A stretch of DNA of 8,576 nucleotides, taken from Methanobacteriota archaeon (GTDB taxonomy: Archaea; Thermoplasmatota; Poseidoniia; Poseidoniales; Poseidoniaceae). The position numbers were made by a program, and so were the translations under genes. Each line of letters opens with the position of its first letter. The stretch's first letter is position 1. Below are positions 1-5,566 of the stretch, one piece after another. Location: NCBI GenBank assembly GCA_002701145.1, contig PAEE01000001.1, positions 1 through 8,576 on the forward strand, written 5' to 3'. Under the pieces are notes generated by a model. It worked only from the letters and a program-made list of their open reading frames with translations, did no database searches and was not told where the DNA came from.

Positions 1-579
1 ACGTTTGAACCTGACACATCCTTGGTAAACTTCTACCTCATAGGTAAGGGGTCCATGCAAATCTGGGTTCTTCGAAACCGCTTTTGACCTAGCTCCATGA
101 TGAGCCCAATCGGTCCACTGTTCTGCAGTACGTCTCTTATGACCCCATTCACCTTGGTCAAGGAAATGTTCTAGGGTGGCATCGGTATCTTGTAGCGCCA
201 AAAACAGATTTTGTCTTAATGGACTCCATCCTTGCTGCTTCCATCCTCTTATCGCCCAACCTCCGCAAAGAAACGGTGTATCGCCAGGAGATTTCGAGAT
301 AACATCACGAGTTTCTCTTAGAGAGATAGGTGCTCCTCGCAAATATTTCCCAGGTACCACCGCTCCTGCCAATAGGACGATTCCCAATCGGTTTTCTAAG
401 GATGGAGCATCGAGTCTGTAAGAATCAATAGTGCGATATTCGTAAGGAATTCCACGTTGTTCTAGAACTCCGCAGATATATCGAATATGAAATCCAACAT
501 AAGGTGGTACACCAAATGCAGCTGGCTCATCTTCATAGCCATCAATTACGAGCCAGGAGGCATCCTCCGACTGACTCAT
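1..579 (-). CDS. Radical SAM protein, COG1031-like, N-terminal part (cut by left edge)
   Basis: I translated this by hand from the ATG at 579; 193 codons stay open to base 1, so the C-terminal part lies outside the window. The N-terminus carries the run DGYEDEPAAFGVPPY (residues 14-28), then YRTIDSYRL (48-56) and VVPGKYLRGAPIS (near 75-87). From memory this is the signature of the archaeal radical SAM family COG1031 (MJ1487-like), described as having a C-terminal helix-hairpin-helix. The last residues, EVEVYQGCVRFKR, look like the approach to the iron-sulfur-binding cysteines, with Cys188 as the first; the remaining cysteines would be just past the edge. The reaction catalysed by this family is unknown to me. 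The start is supported by GAGGT at 586-590, six bases upstream, which overlaps the stop codon of the csl4 fusion gene. The gap to that gene is 9 bases, so co-transcription and coupled translation are likely. The family call is fairly confident; the function is open. Confidence 0.8.
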   Translation of the reverse strand, partial: MSQSEDASWLVIDGYEDEPAAFGVPPYVGFHIRYICGVLEQRGIPYEYRTIDSYRLDAPSLENRLGIVLLAGAVVPGKYLRGAPISLRETRDVISKSPGDTPFLCGGWAIRGWKQQGWSPLRQNLFLALQDTDATLEHFLDQGEWGHKRRTAEQWTDWAHHGARSKAVSKNPDLHGPLTYEVEVYQGCVRFKR

Positions 580-585
580 GTTACT

Positions 586-590
586 ACCTC
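586..590 (-). promoter_or_regulatory. Shine-Dalgarno site of the radical SAM gene
   Basis: GAGGT on the minus strand lies six bases before the ATG at 579 and overlaps the TGA stop (589-591) of the upstream csl4-RRM gene. It fixes the start of the partial gene and suggests that ribosomes ending csl4 can re-initiate there. Confidence 0.6.
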
Positions 591-2004
591 ATTCCTTTTT
601 CGGGCGGCGTTTCTTTTTCTTAGCGTCTGCTTCTTCTTCAGCAAGAGCTCGTAATTCACGAGATGATTTGCCACCAGAATTACCGCCAGGTTTGCCACCA
701 GAATTGTTTCCACGGTTTCTGTCACGAGGTTTGGAGAGGTCGACCTTGATTTGTCGCCCCATCATTTCGTGACCGTTCAATTTGCTCACAACATCAGGAC
801 CCTTCGATTCAGGCAGGATTGTAACAAATGCGAATGCTTTCTTACGCCCTGCATTATCAGTTGCCCAGTGAATGTGGGCAGAATCACAGTGGTCTTTGAA
901 CAAAGCAGCAAGATCGTCCTCACTTGCTTTGAATGGAAGATTTCCAACATAGAGTCTAGCGCCATCTGGCTGCTTGCGGCGTGGTTTTTCGTCTCTTGGA
1001 GCGTCAGCATCACGGACACCAATCTTACGTCCTTTGATTTTCATGCCATTAAGCGCAGCGATAGCAGCATCTGCCATGTTTTTCTTTTCGAAAGTAATGA
1101 ATCCGAACCCACGACTGTTTCCAGCATCATCTTTCATCAGTGCAAAGTCAGTGATTTTACCATGTTCTTTGAATTTAGAACGTAACTCATCATCCTCAAC
1201 ATCACGAGAAAGACCGCCGACGAATAGTCTGCAACCAGGGGCTGCTTTTTGTCTACGTTCTCGACCGCCACTGCCACCAGTGCCTTCGAATCTGAAGTAA
1301 GTGCGCTCACGGCCATCTTCACGAACATCTTCTGCAATGAAAGTTGCACGTCCAGCGCTTCCTTTTGCGAATAGAGCTTCAGCAGCACCACTCCAGCGCT
1401 TTCCAGCACCGTTTAGAGCGGACTTTCCAGCCTCTCCACCGAAATCATCGGCCATGGCACGGAATGATTGCTCGCCACAAGTACGGCAGGATACATTCCA
1501 ATCTCCGTTTTGCTCAGCGACAAACGTGTCACCACAAGAAGGACATAGAGCCCAAAGGACTCCACAGTTTACATCCTCGCGCATATCGATTCGAACTACA
1601 TTACCCGCTTCACTAACTTTAGCACGCACAATGTCTCTGCGACGAAGTCCATCTGCAGTATTGTGAAGGAAACGGTCACAGATTCTAGTGACGTGGAACT
1701 GTGCGTATTCTTGGTCTGCCATAATCGAGCGGTTTGCTTTACCTTCAACGCTTAGGACTTTAATTTCTCCAGCCTTTTCATTGAGTTTGACAACTTCACC
1801 AATTACCATATCGCCTGCTTCGAGACGAAGCATTTCATTGTAAGAATCGATACTGATAACACCGTCATTTTCGACAACAGTGCCGGTTAGCAATGCGATT
1901 AAGTTGCCATTTTGTTCTGTGGTTCCCGCTCCGGGGCTATTCTTGTCTGCAGTACCGACTACAGTTCCTGGGGTGACGATGCTCGCCATAATTTTCACAC
2001 TCAT
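589..2004 (-). CDS. csl4: Exosome subunit Csl4 fused to two RRM domains
   Basis: The product is a 471-residue RNA-binding protein. Residues 6-55 match the archaeal Csl4 N-terminal domain (TPGTVVG, then GNLIALLTGTVV). About 60-147 form the S1 RNA-binding domain. Cys154, 157, 173 and 176 (CPSCG, CRTCG) form the C-terminal zinc ribbon. Csl4 normally ends here, near 180-200 residues, as a cap subunit over the Rrp41/Rrp42 ring of the RNA-degrading exosome. This protein continues through a charged linker (about 179-257) into RRM1 (259-332; RNP2 LFVGGL, RNP1 RGFGFITF) and RRM2 (350-423; RNP2 LYVGNL, weaker RNP1 KAFAFVTI). It closes with a Gly/Asn repeat and a Lys/Arg-rich tail. The start is ambiguous: GTG 2019 opens the frame but lies inside a palindrome; ATG 2004 follows GGGTGA by 11 bases and is preferred; ATG 1989 also fits the family and follows GTGA by 5 bases. 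The METTL5-like gene lies 72 bases upstream. The domain calls are secure; the combined role is inferred. Confidence 0.93.
   Translation of the reverse strand: MSVKIMASIVTPGTVVGTADKNSPGAGTTEQNGNLIALLTGTVVENDGVISIDSYNEMLRLEAGDMVIGEVVKLNEKAGEIKVLSVEGKANRSIMADQEYAQFHVTRICDRFLHNTADGLRRRDIVRAKVSEAGNVVRIDMREDVNCGVLWALCPSCGDTFVAEQNGDWNVSCRTCGEQSFRAMADDFGGEAGKSALNGAGKRWSGAAEALFAKGSAGRATFIAEDVREDGRERTYFRFEGTGGSGGRERRQKAAPGCRLFVGGLSRDVEDDELRSKFKEHGKITDFALMKDDAGNSRGFGFITFEKKNMADAAIAALNGMKIKGRKIGVRDADAPRDEKPRRKQPDGARLYVGNLPFKASEDDLAALFKDHCDSAHIHWATDNAGRKKAFAFVTILPESKGPDVVSKLNGHEMMGRQIKVDLSKPRDRNRGNNSGGKPGGNSGGKSSRELRALAEEEADAKKKKRRPKKE
667..705 (-). repeat. 15-bp direct repeat coding the Gly/Asn-rich segment
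   Basis: The plus-strand 15-mer TTTGCCACCAGAATT occurs at 667-681 and again at 691-705, a period of 24 bases. On the coding strand it encodes NSGGK twice, separated by PGG, in the low-complexity segment after RRM2. The identical codons suggest a recent local duplication within the csl4 fusion gene. Confidence 0.7.
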
Positions 2005-2014
2005 GTTTTGGGGA

Positions 2015-2031
2015 GTCACCCTATGGGTGAC
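2015..2031 (-). promoter_or_regulatory. Leader hairpin covering the likely csl4 Shine-Dalgarno site
   Basis: A perfect 7-bp inverted repeat, GTCACCC-TAT-GGGTGAC on the plus strand, would fold in the minus-strand mRNA as GUCACCC-AUA-GGGUGAC. The 3' arm contains GGGUGA, the best Shine-Dalgarno match upstream of ATG 2004 (11-base spacing), so the hairpin would hide it. The alternative is a DNA operator: the palindrome has dyad symmetry and sits where a repressor could bind. The repeat is seen directly; either regulatory role is inference. Confidence 0.45.
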
Positions 2032-2051
2032 GGGAAGGGATGTTTGAGGCG

Positions 2052-2074
2052 GGGGCTATTTGCTTTTGAACCCC
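2052..2074 (-). other. Second hairpin in the csl4 leader
   Basis: Just after the METTL5-like stop codon, the minus-strand RNA can pair GGGGUU (2069-2074) with AGCCCC (2052-2057) around an 11-base loop, including one G-U pair. No U-run follows, so it does not look like a terminator. Together with the hairpin at 2015-2031 it makes the 72-base gap before csl4 unusually structured for this compact gene row. The loop is long and the stem short, so it may be fortuitous. Confidence 0.25.
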
Positions 2075-2076
2075 TA

Positions 2077-2634
2077 TCATTGGGTAATTCTCCAGCATTT
2101 GATGGCAGTAGTGCCCATTCTGGATGAATGATGCTGATATGTTGCAGGCATTCTAAACTCTCCTTCGAGCAAAACTTCTCCTTTGGGAAGGTGGGTTGCA
2201 GAAGCGCTATGCATCATGTGAACAACCGTTGCACATTCCATAGCTGCATCGATGAATGCCCTATCTGCACCATGAGTTTGTACACCCCACGGAGGGTTGG
2301 TTATTACGAGGTCAACCTTCGGCAATTCGATTTCACCAACTCTTCCTTCGATTGTATTTCCTAGTTTGCGACACAATTCAGCAGCCTCAGGGTCACATTC
2401 AACAAATGTCACTTCAGCTCCCAGCAATTGCGCACCATGGCCTAAGATTCCATTCCCTGCACCTAAGTCGAGAACGGTCTTTCCTTCGAGGCCATCTTTG
2501 GCATCAATTTGTGAAAGCCATAGGGCTGCTAGATTACCTTCAGTTTGGTATTGTTCTAGTTCCACGCTATTGCATGGATTGGGAGGCAATTTAGACAAGG
2601 CAATCGCCAAGTGGCGAAGTTTCACATTGATCAC
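2077..2634 (-). CDS. METTL5-like RNA N6-adenine methyltransferase (COG2263)
   Basis: The product is a 185-residue class I SAM-dependent methyltransferase. The order of motifs matches the METTL5/COG2263 family: an N-terminal helix ending in LEQYQT (near 26-31), motif I DLGAGNGIL (56-64) for SAM binding, an acidic end of strand 2 (VECD, near 78-81), and the catalytic NPPW (113-116) followed by G. NPPW/F marks exocyclic-amine adenine methylases. A late PATYQHHSSR segment resembles the His-rich C-terminal motif of METTL5. Human METTL5 makes m6A in 18S rRNA; by analogy a small-subunit rRNA target is likely here, but that is inference. TTG 2637 is a possible upstream start, but GTG 2634 gives a GTGA overlap of 4 bases with the stop of the zinc-ribbon gene and is preferred. 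No clear Shine-Dalgarno site precedes it, so translation probably depends on coupling to that gene. csl4 follows 72 bases downstream, which fits an RNA-handling gene group. Confidence 0.88.
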   Translation of the reverse strand: MINVKLRHLAIALSKLPPNPCNSVELEQYQTEGNLAALWLSQIDAKDGLEGKTVLDLGAGNGILGHGAQLLGAEVTFVECDPEAAELCRKLGNTIEGRVGEIELPKVDLVITNPPWGVQTHGADRAFIDAAMECATVVHMMHSASATHLPKGEVLLEGEFRMPATYQHHSSRMGTTAIKCWRITQ

Positions 2635-2852
2635 CAACGTCTTGCTTGGTCATTACCTTGCTGTTGAGAATAGTTTGCTTGCTGCATCTGTTGCGCTTGT
2701 TGTGCTTGCATTTGTTGCATTTGGTACCTGATAGATTCAGCTTCCATTCGAAGTCTAGCGATTAATTGTTCACCAGGTTGCTGGCCGCCACAGAACCTAC
2801 AGAAACGAGTATTGTCTGCTTGCATTTGTCCGCAGTTGATACAGAATGCCAT
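2631..2852 (-). CDS. Small zinc-ribbon protein with Gln-rich coiled-coil tail
   Basis: The product is 73 residues long. Cys4, Cys7, Cys18 and Cys21 (FCINCG and FCRFCG) form a compact zinc ribbon of the DZR/zinc-ribbon type. A predicted helix from about 27 to 58 follows, very rich in Gln, Met and Ala, and the end is short and polar (QARRW). The function is not recognisable from sequence; such modules usually mediate protein or nucleic-acid contacts. The start is supported by GGAGTG at 2861-2866, eight bases before ATG. The gene overlaps the methyltransferase by 4 bases (GTGA), so the two are probably made together, and this protein could be a partner of the enzyme. It is not a recognisable Trm112, the known zinc-binding partner of METTL5: the LLxxLxCPxC start of that family is absent. 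It lies 37 bases after the unrecognised 312-residue gene. Confidence 0.8.
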   Translation of the reverse strand: MAFCINCGQMQADNTRFCRFCGGQQPGEQLIARLRMEAESIRYQMQQMQAQQAQQMQQANYSQQQGNDQARRW

Positions 2853-2889
2853 AATTGTCCCACTCCAAACTTGTCCTTGAACCCTCGCA

Positions 2890-3828
2890 TTAACTTACCA
2901 TCTGCATGAACACTGGCCAGGTTTCGAAATTTTGGGCTAATGCTCTTTCAGTTATCTCTTCAAGTCGAGGGTCAGTCATCATATCCGACGGGTCAACCCC
3001 TGCGTCGAGAAGTTCTTGAATCAAGTTACGGAATTCCCTTTCTATCGCTGGAGTATTGTCTAATTCGGCAACTCCTGTAGGAAGTGGAATACTTTCCTCA
3101 GCGACAACAGGTGGTGCTTGCTCTATTGGAGGAGATGGTGCATCTTCGACAACTTCATCCATAATCTGTGAAACAAACGCATCTTCTACCGCAATAGGAA
3201 CCTGTTCAACTTCAACCACTTCTTCAACCACAGGGACTTCTACGATCTCTGGTTCAGGTTTGGCTAATCCAACACCAAGAATTTCAGCTTGCTGACGAGC
3301 GAGTTCTGCTGCCTGTCTGCGAGGTAGAGAGACAAACGCCTTTCCAACCAGTGCATGAATTGGATATGGTAAGAAGTATTTCTCCAATGGAGGAAGACTT
3401 GGATGTCTGAAGCAGAGGATTGAATGTTTTTCAAACGGCCTCTGATTTGGAATGTCTACCACGAAAGGAACAGGTGATAATTCAACAGTGCTGCGCAACC
3501 ATCCCTCTTGAGTAACCAATTGCTGCATCCAAGGTCCCATGTCTGCATTTGAAATATTGACGAATTGGAAAGATGCAGAACGAGGGTCGAATCCTTGTTC
3601 GCTCAGTAAGTCTGCTTCAGCACGAGGGCGATGGAATATTCCCATAACCGGTTGGCCATGGTCGATCATATCTCCATGGAGTTCCAGCAATTTTCTTTCT
3701 TTACGTGGACAAAGGAGCATGACTTCCAATCTTGCAGCGCTGCCATCCCAGATTTCTCCCCATCGAGAATTGGCTTCATCTTTCAATTGTTGGAAAGTCA
3801 TATTCGGAATCATTGCCGTGACGCCCAT
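2890..3828 (-). CDS. Unrecognised protein with acidic Val/Pro linker
   Basis: I do not recognise this 312-residue protein. Residues 1 to about 190 look like a globular alpha/beta domain with mixed charge and conserved-looking runs (MIPNMTFQQLKDEAN near the start, FRHPSLPPLEKYFLPYP near 141-157). About 194-255 is a low-complexity linker of Glu, Val and Pro (VEVPVVEEVVEVEQVP is typical). About 256-312 is a second small, probably helical region (EREFRNLIQELLDAGVD, then LEEITERALAQNFE). It has no signal peptide or membrane segment, so it is probably cytosolic. The ATG at 3828 is chosen because GGTGG (3833-3837) lies four bases upstream; internal Met codons at 3813 and 3801 are alternatives. It sits 30 bases after asd and 37 bases before the zinc-ribbon gene, so it is probably in the same transcript. 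The two-domain, acidic-tether layout suggests an adaptor or scaffold, but this is speculation. Confidence 0.8.
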   Translation of the reverse strand: MGVTAMIPNMTFQQLKDEANSRWGEIWDGSAARLEVMLLCPRKERKLLELHGDMIDHGQPVMGIFHRPRAEADLLSEQGFDPRSASFQFVNISNADMGPWMQQLVTQEGWLRSTVELSPVPFVVDIPNQRPFEKHSILCFRHPSLPPLEKYFLPYPIHALVGKAFVSLPRRQAAELARQQAEILGVGLAKPEPEIVEVPVVEEVVEVEQVPIAVEDAFVSQIMDEVVEDAPSPPIEQAPPVVAEESIPLPTGVAELDNTPAIEREFRNLIQELLDAGVDPSDMMTDPRLEEITERALAQNFETWPVFMQMVS

Positions 3829-3858
3829 GCAACCACCATGTAGGCGAAGAGAGGTTGA

Positions 3859-4821
3859 CTATTTGGTGATGTAGGATTCTTGTACTGCAAATTCAGCCAA
3901 TAAAATAACTCCACCAGCTGCACCACGCACAGTGTTGTGTGACAATGCATCAAAGCGGATGATATTGTCTTCCACTCGGATATTTCCTACAGTAGTAGTC
4001 ATACCATCACCCGCCCAGAGGTGGTCTTCTCGATTAGGTGATTCATCGATTAGCATGTTGACTTCTCTTGGCGATGAAGGTAAATTCAATCTAGGAAGGG
4101 ACATCATTCGAGTTACTTCTTCGATAGTTGTTGGACGACTAATCTCGACTCCACATGAAACAAAGTGTCCATCTGGGTGTGGGACTCTATTACAAGATGC
4201 CAAAACCGGGATTTCAATGTCTAAGAGGTGTTTCAATTCTTCTATCAATTTTTCTTCTTCTCCAGGGATAAACGGATTTACGTCACCTGCTAAAGCATCC
4301 TCATCGAATAGTAATCGCCAACCAGCACCAGAAAGAGCCTGCCTTGTTTGTATTGTAACGGACTTAATCCCAAGAGGAATCAGACCCTTAATTGGCATTA
4401 CAACCGGTATTACGGTACAATTAGTTGCACAAGCATGACCATCGTAAACTTTCATCGCTTCAGGGTTTATCTCAGGAATAACTAGCGGAATTCCTGCAAC
4501 TCTGCGGAAAGCACTTGCATTGGAGAACACGTGTATTCCTCTAGCAACAAGTGAAGGTTCAACGATTTCCGCCACATTACTAGGCAATGCTGAAAATGCA
4601 ATATCGACATCGGGTATGTCACTCATCGAGCAAACTAAAATGTCATAGTCAGGGCGAGGAGAATCCAATCTCCATTCTAATTCTTCAAACATTAATCCAA
4701 CATTCTTTGGAGAACCTGCAATCGCTACAACTTCAAAAAAAGGATGTTCTTGAAGCAATTCTTGAAGACGCTGTGCTACTAGGCCACTAGCGCCTAGAAT
4801 TGCAACAGTGTACCGCCCCAT
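3859..4821 (-). CDS. asd: Aspartate-semialdehyde dehydrogenase
   Basis: The enzyme reduces L-aspartyl-4-phosphate to aspartate-4-semialdehyde with NADPH, the branch point to lysine, threonine and methionine, in the cytosol. Residues 8-18 (LGASGLVAQRL) form the nucleotide-binding loop. Cys135 in ATNCTV is the expected catalytic thiol, and SGAGW (164-168) follows the family pattern. EEEKLIEELK (188-197) matches the conserved EE-K region. Arg212 and His219 in NRVPHPDGHF are the substrate-binding Arg and the catalytic His. HNTVRGAAGG (295-304) is the C-terminal signature. At 320 residues it is somewhat shorter than the usual 340-370. The start ATG has GAGGA (4828-4832) six bases upstream. Only 2 bases separate it from the glycosyltransferase stop, so the two are probably co-translated despite unrelated functions. 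No other lysine or threonine pathway gene is nearby. Confidence 0.93.
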   Translation of the reverse strand: MGRYTVAILGASGLVAQRLQELLQEHPFFEVVAIAGSPKNVGLMFEELEWRLDSPRPDYDILVCSMSDIPDVDIAFSALPSNVAEIVEPSLVARGIHVFSNASAFRRVAGIPLVIPEINPEAMKVYDGHACATNCTVIPVVMPIKGLIPLGIKSVTIQTRQALSGAGWRLLFDEDALAGDVNPFIPGEEEKLIEELKHLLDIEIPVLASCNRVPHPDGHFVSCGVEISRPTTIEEVTRMMSLPRLNLPSSPREVNMLIDESPNREDHLWAGDGMTTTVGNIRVEDNIIRFDALSHNTVRGAAGGVILLAEFAVQESYITK

Positions 4822-4823
4822 AT

Positions 4824-5540
4824 TCAGTCCTCATGGGGCGTGGGGAAGATTTTCCTTATGATGAGTTTCCTTGCAATAGAACCTCCATCTTTGATGCTAC
4901 CAAGTTTGGCTTCACCAATTCGCTTTGAATAGCTAATCGGAATATGACTGATCGGAATATTTCGATATGCGCAGGAAGTGTACATTTCCGCTTCAATCTC
5001 GAAGCGCATACTATTCAGTTGTAATTTTCTAATCGCTTCTTTAGAGAATACCCAAAAACCAGAGCACAAGTCGTTTATTGGTTTACCGTGCAAAGCTACT
5101 GCGAGCCAAGTTAGCAATTGATTCCCAATCCAATTCGTACTGGTCATAGCGTCAGGCTGAAGGTTACCTCGTAGACGGTCACCTATGACAATACCAGATT
5201 TTGGTAATGCCGAAACCAATTTTGGAATCTCTTCTGGTGAATAAGTGCCGTCCGAGTCAAGCATTACCAATACGTCATCATCGTTATCGATGAATTTCCT
5301 GAACGCTTGTCGAATGCCCGCACCCTTTCCTTTACCCCATTGTGAGATAATAGTACACCCAAGACCTTCAGCAACCTCAAGCGTGCTATCGGTTGAACCT
5401 CCGTCAACAACTACCACCTTGGAATCAAAGCCTGCTGATTCTAATTCATCAAATGGTATGCGGCGGTAAACATCGGCTAAAGCCCGCTCTTCATCGAGAG
5501 TGGGAAGCATGATGAATAGAGTTGGCACAAAATCTTGCAC
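4824..5540 (-). CDS. GT2 glycosyltransferase, dolichol-phosphate mannose synthase-like
   Basis: The 238-residue protein has a GT-A fold of family GT2. It shows an N-terminal IMLPTLDEE (10-18) strand and loop, VVDGGSTDST (44-53) for nucleotide binding, a GKGKGAGIR segment (69-77), and the metal-binding DSD at 95-97. NDLCSGFWVFSK (156-167) and FEIEAEM (180-186) are typical of the DPM1/AglJ-like subgroup, which moves mannose or glucose from a nucleotide sugar to dolichyl phosphate at the inner membrane face. There is no C-terminal membrane anchor, as in single-domain archaeal and eukaryotic DPM1. The sugar and the lipid cannot be read from sequence. The start is GTG 5540; GTG 5528 is an alternative, and neither has a clear Shine-Dalgarno site. 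The GT-C-like membrane protein lies 26 bases upstream, a natural acceptor of the lipid-linked sugar this enzyme would make. Confidence 0.85.
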   Translation of the reverse strand: MQDFVPTLFIMLPTLDEERALADVYRRIPFDELESAGFDSKVVVVDGGSTDSTLEVAEGLGCTIISQWGKGKGAGIRQAFRKFIDNDDDVLVMLDSDGTYSPEEIPKLVSALPKSGIVIGDRLRGNLQPDAMTSTNWIGNQLLTWLAVALHGKPINDLCSGFWVFSKEAIRKLQLNSMRFEIEAEMYTSCAYRNIPISHIPISYSKRIGEAKLGSIKDGGSIARKLIIRKIFPTPHED

Positions 5541-5566
5541 TATGGTCTAACAGTCAAGGCTTTCGC

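Noticed and set aside
176..421. Plus-strand open frame of 81 codons opposite the radical SAM gene
   Set aside because: The minus strand is open across the whole segment and carries conserved COG1031 motifs; the plus-strand product looks random.
751..1666. Several open frames on both strands within the csl4-RRM gene
   Set aside because: They are out-of-frame shadows of a gene whose translation shows intact Csl4 and RRM motifs; none has a ribosome site or recognisable domain.
2020..2637. GTG at 2019 as csl4 start and TTG at 2637 as methylase start
   Set aside because: The GTG lies inside the palindrome and has no upstream ribosome site, while ATG 2004 and ATG 1989 fit the family. TTG 2637 is less likely than GTG 2634, which makes the common GTGA stop-start overlap.
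2690..2725. Short repeated CAA/CAG-like units suggesting a simple-sequence repeat
   Set aside because: They encode the Gln-rich helix of the zinc-ribbon protein with mixed Met and Ala codons; no regular unit repeats well enough to call a tandem repeat.
2297..2731. Plus-strand open frame of 144 codons spanning the methylase and zinc-ribbon genes
   Set aside because: It crosses two well-supported minus-strand genes and has no motif of its own.
3932..4438. Plus-strand open frame of 168 codons
   Set aside because: It lies wholly opposite asd, whose minus-strand product has every family motif; the plus-strand product has low-complexity Ser/Thr-rich composition and no recognisable domain.
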